Source: Thermomicrobiales bacterium (lineage in GTDB: Bacteria; Chloroflexota; Chloroflexia; Thermomicrobiales; CFX8). Taken from it: DNA of 64,000 nt. Location: positions 744,001 to 808,000 of the forward strand of contig JBAOIG010000005.1 of the NCBI GenBank assembly GCA_037045155.1, written 5' to 3'. This document shows, piece by piece, positions 16,071-24,061 of this stretch (position 1 is the stretch's first letter; every line of letters starts with the position of its first letter). The notes under the pieces were generated by a model. It saw only the letters and a list, made by a program, of their open reading frames with translations. It was not told where the DNA came from and searched no databases. The translations under genes and the position numbers were made by a program.

Positions 16071-16961
16071 ATGGTGATCGCCCAGCCGCGCGAGGCGGCA
16101 ATCTCCGACCTGGCCGCGCCGATGATCGTCGTCGCGGAGTTGGCCAAGCACTACGGAGAGGTTCGCGCCGTCGATGGGATCAGCTTCACTGTCGGGCGCG
16201 GCGAGATCTTCGGCCTGCTGGGCCACAACGGCGCTGGCAAGACGACAGCCATCCGGATGCTGACCGGTCGCACCCGCCCGACGGCCGGCCGGGCGACGAT
16301 CGCCGGCCATGACGTGGTGACCGACCTCGACGCCATCAAGCCGCTGATCAACCTCGTCTTCGAGGAGCAGAACCTCTACGACCGGATGAGCGGGCGGGAG
16401 AACCTCGCCTTCTTTGCGGACCTCTACGCCGTGCCTCGTGTGCGGGTTGACGAGCTCCTCGCGCGAGTGCGGCTGGAGGACGCGGCAGGGAAGAAGGTGA
16501 AGTCGTACTCGACCGGCATGAAGCAGCGCCTGCTGATCGCCCGCTCGCTGATCAACGACCCGCGCCTGCTCTTCCTGGATGAGCCAACCCGTGGCCTCGA
16601 TCCGGCCTCGGCGCGCGACATCCGCCAGATCGTCCGCGAGCTCGCCGGGCGCGGCGCGACCATCTTTCTGACGACCCACTACATGGACGAGGCCGACGAG
16701 CTGTGCGACAGGGTCGCCTTCCTGAGCCAGGGGAAGATCGTCGCGCTTGACACCCCGCAGGAGCTGAAGCTGCGCTACGGTCATCGGACGGCGAGCGTCG
16801 TGCTGGACACGCGCGAGGAGCGATCGCTCAACCTGAACGATGCCGAGGACGCGGACCTGCTGGCCGGCTGGATGCGCGATGGCCGGGTGCTCACGATCCA
16901 CTCCGACGAGGGCACGCTGGAGGATGTCTTCATCGCGCTGGCCGGCCGCTCGCTGCACTGA
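16071..16961 (+). CDS. ABC-2 type transporter, ATP-binding protein
   Basis: Drives an efflux-type ABC transporter at the inner face of the membrane. It has 296 residues starting at ATG 16071, with GGAG 7 nt upstream overlapping the end of the SnoaL-like gene. Walker A GHNGAGKTT lies near residues 51-59, the signature YSTGMKQR near 150, Walker B LLFLDEPT near 168 and the switch histidine in TTHYMDE near 203. The C-terminal extension (SLNLNDAEDADLLAGWM) is typical of the multidrug/antibiotic-export CcmA group. Its likely permease partner is the gene at 17696, which is separated from it by 730 bp of repeats and a small reverse gene. Confidence 0.92.
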   Translation: MVIAQPREAAISDLAAPMIVVAELAKHYGEVRAVDGISFTVGRGEIFGLLGHNGAGKTTAIRMLTGRTRPTAGRATIAGHDVVTDLDAIKPLINLVFEEQNLYDRMSGRENLAFFADLYAVPRVRVDELLARVRLEDAAGKKVKSYSTGMKQRLLIARSLINDPRLLFLDEPTRGLDPASARDIRQIVRELAGRGATIFLTTHYMDEADELCDRVAFLSQGKIVALDTPQELKLRYGHRTASVVLDTREERSLNLNDAEDADLLAGWMRDGRVLTIHSDEGTLEDVFIALAGRSLH

Positions 16962-16974
16962 TCGCAGCCAGCCC

Positions 16975-17360
16975 GCTAGCTTGTCATCCACCGCCCAGAG
17001 GGCACCCGGCAGTGAAGGATCTCCCCCACGTTCGACTGTTTCCAGCGTGGGGAGATTCTTCGGCTGCGGCCTCAGAATGACAAAGAGGCGGGGTTCGGCA
17101 GCCAGCCTGCTAGCTTGTCATCCTGAGCGCGCACGCGAAGGATCTCCCCCACGTTCGACTGTTTCCAGCGTGGGGAGATTCTTCGGCTGCGCGGGTGCCC
17201 TCCGGGCAGTGAATGACAAAGAGGCAGGGTTCGGCAGCCAGCCTGCTAGCTTGTCATCCTGAGCGCGCACGCGAAGGATCTCCCCCCGTTCGACTGCATC
17301 CAGCGGGGAGATTCTTCGGCTGCGCGGGTGCCCTCCGGGCAGTGAATGACAAGGAGGAGG
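16975..17360. repeat. Repeat block, three palindromic elements
   Basis: Three elements of the gtcatcctga...tcagaatgacaa family (about 16981-17082, 17116-17221, 17252-17353). They share the spacer motif ggcagccagcctgctagctt. The second and third carry the variant right arm that reads ctgcgcgggtgccctccgggcagtg in two pieces. Confidence 0.85.
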
Positions 17361-17401
17361 AGGCGGCGGCGCCACAGACTGACTGCCCTGACTGCAACCG
17401 G

Positions 17402-17590
17402 TCAGTGGCGTGCTGCTCCGCCCAGGAACGGCGATCCGGCGCCCAGCAGGAACCCGAAGTCATACCAGCCGCCCTGCCGGGCCACATCGTAGATGGGCTG
17501 ATCTTGCAGTCCGCCGAACAGGTGGACGATCAGAACAATCCAGGCAGTTAGCCCGTTCCACAGCCCCCAGAGCACGTCGTGCCACCACAT
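17402..17590 (-). CDS. Small conserved membrane protein (62 aa)
   Basis: A 62-residue protein with one clear hydrophobic helix (GLTAWIVLIVHLFGGL, about 14-29), then a polar turn (IYDVARQGGWYDFG) and a second short hydrophobic stretch ending in a Gly-rich tail (LLGAGSPFLGG). The WGLWNGLTAW and GGWYDFGFLLGAG motifs look like a protein family I recall from other actinobacterial and chloroflexal genomes, but no function is known. AAGGGA lies 10 nt before the ATG. It is divergent from the ABC permease and sits between repeats and that gene. Confidence 0.6.
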   Translation of the reverse strand: MWWHDVLWGLWNGLTAWIVLIVHLFGGLQDQPIYDVARQGGWYDFGFLLGAGSPFLGGAARH

Positions 17591-17695
17591 ATTCCCGCAA
17601 TCCCTTCGTGTTGCCAGTATTGTGACACGCTAGCACGGACTCTGAGCGTCGCCATCCTCGTCGGTATACTCGTGGCGAACGAGGGGGTGGGGCGC

Positions 17696-18778
17696 GTGTC
17701 GATTCGGCGTATTCTGACGATCTTCCGGCGGGACTTCCGTGATGCCGTTCGCGACGCGCGCATTCTCGTCGCAGTTCTGGTCCCCTTCGCTTTGGGCATC
17801 TTCTACAATGTCGTGCTGGTCCAGGATCAGACGACCCTGAGTGTCAATCTGGCCTACACCAGCGTCGATGCGACGAATCTGCCCGAGGCGATGAAGCAGA
17901 TCGCAGGTCCGGACGTGACCTTCTCCATTTCCCAGGTCGATACCGCCGATATCGTGAAGCAGCAGGTCGACGACGGCAAAGCGGACCTGGGGCTCGTCGT
18001 CCCGGCGGGATTTGACGCGGCAGTTCAAGCCGGCCAGTCGCCGCCGCTGATGGTGATGCGTCCTGACACGGCCGGAGTCGGCCCGCAATTCCTTCTGTCG
18101 ATGCTCGACGCGGCGCTGCGCGAGCAGGCCGGCCAGCAACCACCCGCCCAGGTGCAGGTCGAGACGGTCAACAAGTCGACGACGACCTCGCTGATCGAGA
18201 ACATGGGTATGAATACCTACTTCGTGCTTTCTGCGTTGATCATGCAGGTCGCGATGATCACGATGTACGCAGTGCCGTACATCCTCGCCGAAGAGAAGGA
18301 GAGGCGGACCCTCGATGCCCTGGTGATGGTTGCCTCCTACTGGGAGGTGATCGCCGCCAAGGCGCTGTTCGGCATTGTGTACGTCGCGATCTCGACGCCG
18401 TTGTTGTTGGCGGTGACCCGCATATCGCCCCACGACGCGCTGCTCTTCGGACTGGCGATCGGACTGCTGGCGATCGTGCTGGACGGTGTCGGGCTGATGC
18501 TCGGCAGCCTGCTCAAGCTATCACAGCTAACCTCGTGGGGCGGCATGCTAGTCCTGCCGGTCGTCGCTCCGGCCTTCGTCACCGGCCTGCCGGCGCCAAA
18601 GTGGGTCGAGGATGTGCTGCTGATCTTTCCGACGACCCATGCGATGCGGATGGCGATCGACGCGCTCAGCCAGAAGCCGATCTTCGGCGATACGTGGCAG
18701 TCGATCCTCGTCCTCGCCATCTGGGCCGTCGCCGTCTACGCCATCACCTTCTGGACGCTATCGCGTCGTGAGATATAG
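17696..18778 (+). CDS. ABC-2 type transporter permease
   Basis: A 360-residue inner-membrane permease. GTG 17696 is chosen over upstream codons because GAGGGGG lies 8 nt before it and the cytoplasmic start SIRRILTIFRRDFRD follows; a TATACT box sits at 17665-17670. The layout is ABC2_membrane_3/NatB-like: one N-terminal helix (about 23-40), a large extracytoplasmic loop (about 45-180), then five or six helices. The EEKERRTLDALVM amphipathic coupling segment lies after the second helix. Its probable ATPase is encoded at 16071. Substrate unknown; Na+ or drug export are the common assignments. Confidence 0.85.
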   Translation: MSIRRILTIFRRDFRDAVRDARILVAVLVPFALGIFYNVVLVQDQTTLSVNLAYTSVDATNLPEAMKQIAGPDVTFSISQVDTADIVKQQVDDGKADLGLVVPAGFDAAVQAGQSPPLMVMRPDTAGVGPQFLLSMLDAALREQAGQQPPAQVQVETVNKSTTTSLIENMGMNTYFVLSALIMQVAMITMYAVPYILAEEKERRTLDALVMVASYWEVIAAKALFGIVYVAISTPLLLAVTRISPHDALLFGLAIGLLAIVLDGVGLMLGSLLKLSQLTSWGGMLVLPVVAPAFVTGLPAPKWVEDVLLIFPTTHAMRMAIDALSQKPIFGDTWQSILVLAIWAVAVYAITFWTLSRREI

Positions 18779-18911
18779 CCCCAGTCCGTAAATATCGCAA
18801 CGCGAAGTACTAGTATCTTGCGCGACCTGGTGCTAGTCTGTGGCGTGTTGATATCGGCTCAGTGTCTGCGGTTTCGTTGTCGTTCGCGTTTGTTGTATTA
18901 GAGAACGAGCC

Positions 18912-20954
18912 ATGCAGTGCTCTCGATGCGGGGCGGCGAATAACACTGGCGCGCTTGTGTGCGTGGCCTGTGGCCAACCGCTCATCCTGTCTCACGTCGG
19001 CAGTATCATGCCGGCCGCCGTCGGCCACGTGGTTGAGGCGGCTCCCGCCAGCGTCCCTCCACCATCGGCCGAGGCATCGGTCTACCAGCCCACCCTCGGC
19101 CCGATCGATCGCGAGAGCTTCTTCGCCGCCCAGCGACGCAACCGTCGGGCGACCTGGCGATTGGCGGCGATGTCCGCGGTTGCCGCGGTCCTGACCGGCA
19201 TCCCGCTCAGCCTGGTGCTGACGCCGTTGCTGTTCGCGGTTGTTCTGGTTGTCACTCGTCTGCTCGGGCTGGTGGTGGCGGTGCCAGATGGCGTCTGGTC
19301 CGCCTATCAGTGGGTGGGCCTCGCCCTCAAGCGGATCTTCGACGCGGCCGGCGATAGCACTGTGCGGCAGCTGCCGATCGGATCGCTCGTCCTGGCTGCC
19401 TCGATCTGGCTCCTGCCGGGGATCGCCGCAATGCTGGCGATGTGGGTGGCGTTGCGGGCGTTGTTCGCCCGGGCCGGCGTTGGCGGGATGCTGCTGTCGC
19501 TGGGCGCGCGCGAGCCGCGGCCGGACGACTTCGAGGAGCGCCAGCTGGTCAACGTCGTCGAGGAGATGGCGATTGCCGCCGGCATCCCAGCGCCCCGGGT
19601 GATGCTGATCGACGCGCCGATCTCCAACGCCGCGATGCTCGGCTCTTCCACGAAGGACGCCGCCGTCATCGTCTCCCGGCCGATGCTCGATCATCTGGAC
19701 CGCGACGAGACACAAGGGCTGCTGGCACACCTCGTCGCCTCGATCGCCAACGGCGATCTGGATGGCGCGCGCTCGATGCTGGCGGTCTTTCAGACGTTTG
19801 GCTTCGCCGCTGCCGTGATCCGGATGCCGATCAGTGGCCCGGCTCGCGCGACAGTCGGTCGCATGCTGCGCTACCTCTTTGGCCACAAGCGAGAGGCAGA
19901 GCGGCTGGATGAGGCTCGCGCGCTCTCCGAAATGCTGGCCGACACCGCTGAGAACTTCGACGAGAAGAATGATCTCGAGAGTCTCACCGAGGAGGTGACG
20001 CCACCTGTCCAGCGCGCTGGCCCGAAACTGGAGCTGCTCAAGGCCTTCCCGTTCGTGGCGCTTGGGTACTTCATCTACACGCTGGTTGCCGGCTGGCCGG
20101 ACGCAGCCCGCAACCTGGGCTTTCTGATCCTGTTCGGGGCGGCCGGGGCGTTGATTCTGTATCAGCGAGTCTATGCATTCTGGCTGGCGCGACGCGTTAT
20201 TGCCATGACCCACGCAATCATCATCCTGCCCTACTACCTGGCCGCGATGATGCCGCAGATCCTGCTGCTATTTCTCAACATGCTCGTGCTGCAGCCGGCG
20301 TTCGGCCTGCTCTGGCGAACCCGGCGCTACCTTGCCGACGCGACAGCCGTCCAGCTTACCCGCAATCCCGAGGGGTTGGCGCGTGGGCTGGCGGCGCAGG
20401 CGGAGCACGGCTGCGGGGTGGCCGGCAGTGGCTGGGCGTTGCCGATGTTCGTCTCCGGCGCGGCGAACATGGGCTCGGTCTCCCCCGAGGCAGTGGCGAT
20501 GCGCCAGCAGCTGATGCAGGAGCTGGCTGCCGAGATGGCCAATCCGCCGGCCCCCGGTATGTCAGAGGCCGAGCATCGAGCGCAGGCAGTAGCCGATATC
20601 CGGCGTCGAGCGATGGAGCAGATGCCTGAGGCTGCAATCGAGAACCCGCCGGCGAGCAAGTCGAGCGGCTTCGGCGGGATCGTCTCGATGCATCCCTCCG
20701 TGAACCGCCGGTTGCGCCGGCTGCGCCGCATGGGCGCGGCAGTCGACGATGTCGACCCGCGGGTGAAGCGAGGTCATCAATCGCGCAAGGGGCCGGCGTC
20801 GTTCGTCGTGATGCCGGTGGTCTTCGTGCTCGTTGCGGTTCTGGCGGTGTTGATGCTGGCGCTTCTTGCGGTGCTGATCGCCGTCAGCGTCCTCTTCGCG
20901 TCGGTGCTGATGATGATGGTCTACGGATTGTTCGCCGTGCTTATCCCGCGCTGA
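18912..20954 (+). CDS. HtpX-like (M48-fold) membrane protein with degenerate protease site and N-terminal zinc ribbon
   Basis: A 680-residue protein. A zinc ribbon (Cys3, Cys6, Cys17, Cys20) is followed by a Pro/Ala linker, two membrane helices (about 78-120), and another hydrophobic segment near 155-180. The M48-like core starts ERQLVNVVEEMAIAAGIPAPRVMLID. Where HtpX has HExxH, this protein has HLVAS (273-277): Glu and the second His are lost. The third-ligand region that normally reads REYxADA reads RRYLADA (472-477). So the zinc site is largely gone and peptidase activity is unlikely. More helices follow (about 380-455), then a C-terminal hydrophobic stretch (about 635-675). LemA follows directly, the usual HtpX/LemA pairing. 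A membrane quality-control scaffold is the inferred role. Confidence 0.75.
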   Translation: MQCSRCGAANNTGALVCVACGQPLILSHVGSIMPAAVGHVVEAAPASVPPPSAEASVYQPTLGPIDRESFFAAQRRNRRATWRLAAMSAVAAVLTGIPLSLVLTPLLFAVVLVVTRLLGLVVAVPDGVWSAYQWVGLALKRIFDAAGDSTVRQLPIGSLVLAASIWLLPGIAAMLAMWVALRALFARAGVGGMLLSLGAREPRPDDFEERQLVNVVEEMAIAAGIPAPRVMLIDAPISNAAMLGSSTKDAAVIVSRPMLDHLDRDETQGLLAHLVASIANGDLDGARSMLAVFQTFGFAAAVIRMPISGPARATVGRMLRYLFGHKREAERLDEARALSEMLADTAENFDEKNDLESLTEEVTPPVQRAGPKLELLKAFPFVALGYFIYTLVAGWPDAARNLGFLILFGAAGALILYQRVYAFWLARRVIAMTHAIIILPYYLAAMMPQILLLFLNMLVLQPAFGLLWRTRRYLADATAVQLTRNPEGLARGLAAQAEHGCGVAGSGWALPMFVSGAANMGSVSPEAVAMRQQLMQELAAEMANPPAPGMSEAEHRAQAVADIRRRAMEQMPEAAIENPPASKSSGFGGIVSMHPSVNRRLRRLRRMGAAVDDVDPRVKRGHQSRKGPASFVVMPVVFVLVAVLAVLMLALLAVLIAVSVLFASVLMMMVYGLFAVLIPR

Positions 20955-20981
20955 GCGGAACTGGACGAGAGGGATTACGCT

Positions 20982-21545
20982 ATGACAGTCGAACTTATCA
21001 TCGGGGCTATCGTCGTGCTGGTCATCCTGTTTGCGGTGCTGACCTACAACGGGCTGGTCGGCAAGCGCAATCAGATGCGCAACGCCTGGGGCCAGATCGA
21101 TGTCCAGCTGAACCGGCGGCACGATCTGATCCCGAATCTCGTCAATGCCGTCCAGGGGTACATGAATCACGAGCGCGACGTGCTCGACCGGGTGACGACG
21201 GCTCGGGCGCAAGCGATCGCCGCCGGCAGCAATGTCGCCCAGCGGGCGGACGCGGAGAATCAGCTCACCCAGGCAGTGCGATCGCTGTTTGCCGTCGCCG
21301 AGGCGTACCCGCAGCTTCGCGCCAGCGAGAACATGCTCTCGCTCCAGGAGGAGCTGTCCTCGACCGAGAACCGGATCGCGTTCGCCCGGCAGTTCTATAA
21401 CGATAGCGTGATGCAGTACAACACGGCCCGCGAGTCGTTCCCGGCAGTTATCTTCGCCGGGGCGATGGGATTCCACGCGGGCGATCTGTTCACCCTGGAC
21501 GAGGCCGCGCCGGAGCGGGCTGTGCCGGCCGTGCAGTTCGGATAA
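20982..21545 (+). CDS. LemA family membrane protein
   Basis: A 187-residue protein with one N-terminal membrane helix (about 3-22) and the LemA signature after it: YNGLVGKRNQMRNAWGQIDVQL, RRHDLIPNLVNAVQGYM, and AYPQLRASENMLSLQEELSSTENRI (read in parts). The YN..V..YN core near the end (FYNDSVMQYNTARESFP) is intact. LemA proteins form a helical bundle outside the membrane, and their genes commonly neighbour htpX-like genes. Here the gap to the HtpX-like gene is 27 bp. The exact function of the family is not settled. The C-terminal tail (DLFTLDEAAPERAVPAVQFG) is typical. Confidence 0.93.
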   Translation: MTVELIIGAIVVLVILFAVLTYNGLVGKRNQMRNAWGQIDVQLNRRHDLIPNLVNAVQGYMNHERDVLDRVTTARAQAIAAGSNVAQRADAENQLTQAVRSLFAVAEAYPQLRASENMLSLQEELSSTENRIAFARQFYNDSVMQYNTARESFPAVIFAGAMGFHAGDLFTLDEAAPERAVPAVQFG

Positions 21546-21556
21546 CCCCTCCCTCG

Positions 21557-21577
21557 CCCTCCCCTGTGAGGGGAGGG
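21557..21577 (+). terminator. Possible terminator hairpin after lemA-like gene
   Basis: A 9-bp stem (ccctcccct / aggggaggg) with a gtg loop sits 12 bp after the stop codon. There is no T-tract, so termination is uncertain. Confidence 0.3.
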
Positions 21578-21599
21578 GAACGTGGGGAGGCGGGGCAGA

Positions 21600-22290
21600 C
21601 GCAACGACTGCCGTAGGGACAGGCCTAGGCCTGTCCGCGCCCCGCAGGGCGCTACCCCGGTTCGCGATAGGTCTGTTCAGATCGGGAGCCGGTATTCATG
21701 ATTCACGATCCCTATAGGGGGATGAAATCGTGAAATCATGAATCTCTCCATCTACCCACGTCAGCCGGAGAGGTCGGCAGCCAGCCCGCTAGCTTGTCAT
21801 CCTGAACCGCAGTGAAGGATCTCTCCTAGGTTGAACTGCATCCAGCGGGGAGATTCTTCGGCTGCGGCCTCAGAATGACAAACAGGCGGGGAATGCTGCC
21901 GCTCCGGCCACACTCGCGTATTGTCATCCTGAACCGCAGTGAAGGATCTCTCCTGCGCTGGACTGCATCGAACGGGTGGGAGATTCTTCGCGTGCGCACT
22001 CAGAATGACAAGAGGCAATTGTCATCCTGAACCGCAGTGAAGGATCTCTCCTGCGCTGGACTGCATCGAACGGGTGGGAGATTCTTCGCGTGCGCACTCA
22101 GAATGACAAGGGGCAATTGTCATCCTGAACCGCAGTGAAGGATCTCTCCTGCGTTGGACTGCATCCAGCGGGTGGGAGATTCTTCGCGTGCGCGCTCAGA
22201 ATGACAAGAGGCAGAGGATGCTGCCGCCCCGGCCTCTCACGCGTAGTGTCATCCCCCTATAGGGATCGTGAATCGTGAAAACGTGCGAGG
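21600..22290. repeat. Repeat island with three repeat kinds
   Basis: From left to right: a copy of the ggacaggcc...ggcctgtcc palindrome first seen at 1003-1210 (about 21610-21645); a palindrome around ccctataggggg with gattcatgat/atcatgaatc arms (about 21695-21745); and four gtcatcctga...cagaatgacaa elements (about 21796-21882, 21924-22012, 22019-22109, 22116-22205). A half copy of the ccctataggg element lies at 22250-22285. The four elements pair a 'gaaccgcagtgaag' left arm with 'cttcgcgtgcgcactcag' or 'cttcggctgcggcctcag' right arms. No gene was seen. Confidence 0.85.
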
Positions 22291-22297
22291 CACGCCG

Positions 22298-23179
22298 TCA
22301 GGCGAGGTCGCCGGCCGCGTATTGCTCCTTCAATTCCGGGATGACCCGCTCTGCCAGCTCGGTGAAGAGCGGCGGCAGCGCGGAGAACGGCGTGTTGAAC
22401 AGGAACGTCCGCACCCCGATTCGGGCATAGTCGGTGACGTGCTGGCGGAAGGTGTCGACCGAGGCAAGCGGCTTCGCATACGCGGAGATGACCCAGCGGA
22501 TCTCGGACGGGTCGCGGCCGATCTCGCGGCAATAGTCGACGAGGCGCGCGCCATTGGCGGCGAATGCCTCCGGGTCCTCACCGCCATCCCAGAAGTCGGC
22601 ATACCGGGCGACGTGGCGCAGCATCCGTTTGCCGGCCGTGCCGATCAGCACTGGAATGTGGCCACCGACCGGCTTCGGCGCGAATGGCGCGTTCTCCAGC
22701 GCGTAGTGTTGGCCGGCGAATGTCGTCCGTTCCTGCGTCTCCAGCTGCCGCATCAGCGCCAGCGCCTCGCCGACGCGATCGACACGCTCGCCGGCCGGCG
22801 GGAACGGGATGCCGTAGGCGGCGTGCTCGCGCTCGTTCCAGCCGGCGCCCATGCCGAGGATGAGCCGCCCGCCCGAGATCTGATCGACGGTGACCGCTTG
22901 CTTGAACATGATTGCCGGGTTGCGGTGGGTATTGCCAGTCACCATCAGCCCGAGCCTCAGTCGTTCGGTCCTGACAGCCATCGCCGCCAGCAGCGTCCAG
23001 CCCTCCAGACAGATGTCGGTGTCATCCTCACCGAGCGAGAAGAAGTGGTCGAAGAGCCAGGCCGAATCCCAGCCGGTCTCCTCGGCGAAGCGCCAGTGCT
23101 CCTCGATCATGCTCAGTGGCCGGCGATGCTGGCCGGTGACGATCCCGAACTCCAGTCGATCCTGCGGCCGCTCACCCAT
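22298..23179 (-). CDS. LLM-class flavin- or F420-dependent oxidoreductase
   Basis: A 293-residue TIM-barrel oxidoreductase. The internal ATG (Met of MGERPQDRLEFG) is taken as start because GAGGAGA lies about 7 nt upstream; the longer frame runs into the neighbouring gene. Family marks include FAEETGWDSAWLFDHFF near the start, RLRLGLMVTGNTHRNPAIM, and SGGRLILGMGAGWNEREHAAYGI. The last is typical of F420-dependent glucose-6-phosphate dehydrogenase or tetrahydromethanopterin reductase relatives. FMN or F420 cannot be told apart from sequence alone. It lies 26 bp after the RraA-like gene on the same strand, so an operon with catabolic function is likely. Confidence 0.87.
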   Translation of the reverse strand: MGERPQDRLEFGIVTGQHRRPLSMIEEHWRFAEETGWDSAWLFDHFFSLGEDDTDICLEGWTLLAAMAVRTERLRLGLMVTGNTHRNPAIMFKQAVTVDQISGGRLILGMGAGWNEREHAAYGIPFPPAGERVDRVGEALALMRQLETQERTTFAGQHYALENAPFAPKPVGGHIPVLIGTAGKRMLRHVARYADFWDGGEDPEAFAANGARLVDYCREIGRDPSEIRWVISAYAKPLASVDTFRQHVTDYARIGVRTFLFNTPFSALPPLFTELAERVIPELKEQYAAGDLA

Positions 23180-23205
23180 CGATGCGTCTCCTCGCGTCTT
23201 CGCTG

Positions 23206-23901
23206 CTATCCATCTCGCCGTGGGCCAATATCCGTGAGGCCTTTGCTCCGCAACGCTGCGTCGATCCATGAGCGGTCGAGCGTCCCGGCCAGCGTCGCCG
23301 CGAGCTGGTCCTGCTCCTGGGCGGCTTTCTCGCTTGCGTCGACGATCAGCCCGCCGAGCAGCGCCGGGGAGAACGCAAGCACGCCGTCCTCGTCGCCGAC
23401 GACGATGTCGCCGGGGTTGACGACCATGCCGCCGATCGTGACCGGAACGTTGATCTGGCCGGGGCCGTCCTTGTATGGCCCCCGATGGATGACACCGCGC
23501 GCGAAGCAGGGGAACTCGGAGGCAGCGATGGCGGCGACATCGCGGATGGCGCCGTCGATCACCAGACCACCCAGCTTGCGGGCGATCGCGTGCGTCTGCA
23601 TCAGCTCGCCAACCAGCGCGTGGGAAAGGTCGCCGCCGCCGTCGACAACGATGATGTCGCCCGGCGCGGCAAGATCGAGCGCCTTGTGGATCATCAGGTT
23701 GTCGCCAGATCGCGTCCGAACCGTGAAGGCCGGCCCGACCATCCGCTGCCCCGGGCGATGATACGGGCGGATCCCGACCGCGCCGGCCAGCCTGCCGAGG
23801 CTATCGCTCAGCAGCGGCGTCGCCAGGTCGCGAAGCGGCGCCAGCGCGGCAGGGTCTGGCCGTTTGGTCAGCGTGTTGATGACAAATCCAGGCTCACTCA
23901 T
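23206..23901 (-). CDS. RraA-like / 4-hydroxy-4-methyl-2-oxoglutarate aldolase family protein
   Basis: A 231-residue protein with GAGGGA 7 nt before its ATG. The RraA/HMG-aldolase fold is shown by ATPLLSDSLGRL, VGPAFTVRTRSGDNLMIHKAL, PGDIIVVDGGGD, GGLVIDGAIRDV (metal-proximal Arg-Asp) and NPGDIVVGDEDGVLAF. The GxIxDGxxRD stretch is what aldolase-competent members use, so class II pyruvate aldolase/decarboxylase activity is more likely than RNase E inhibition, which is proteobacterial. First gene of a two-gene operon with the LLM oxidoreductase and divergent from a ThDP enzyme. A TATAGT box on this strand lies at 23932-23937. Confidence 0.85.
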   Translation of the reverse strand: MSEPGFVINTLTKRPDPAALAPLRDLATPLLSDSLGRLAGAVGIRPYHRPGQRMVGPAFTVRTRSGDNLMIHKALDLAAPGDIIVVDGGGDLSHALVGELMQTHAIARKLGGLVIDGAIRDVAAIAASEFPCFARGVIHRGPYKDGPGQINVPVTIGGMVVNPGDIVVGDEDGVLAFSPALLGGLIVDASEKAAQEQDQLAATLAGTLDRSWIDAALRSKGLTDIGPRRDG

Positions 23902-23964
23902 CTATCGCTCCCTCGTTGTGACACGCCGGTCACTATACGCGACCTCGTCGTGTTGCGATGCTTG

Positions 23965-23993
23965 TTGCCAAATACCGAGTCCGGGCCTATCAT
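23965..23993 (+). promoter_or_regulatory. Predicted promoter of the ThDP-enzyme gene
   Basis: TTGCCA (23965-23970) and TATCAT (23988-23993) are exactly 17 bases apart, about 70 bp before the start codon, in the intergenic space shared with the divergent RraA-like gene. Confidence 0.5.
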
Positions 23994-24061
23994 CGGCGCG
24001 GTCTCCATAATCAGAGATGGGCCTGGGACTTTTCCGGGCGGTATGGCAGGAGAGTGGCACT

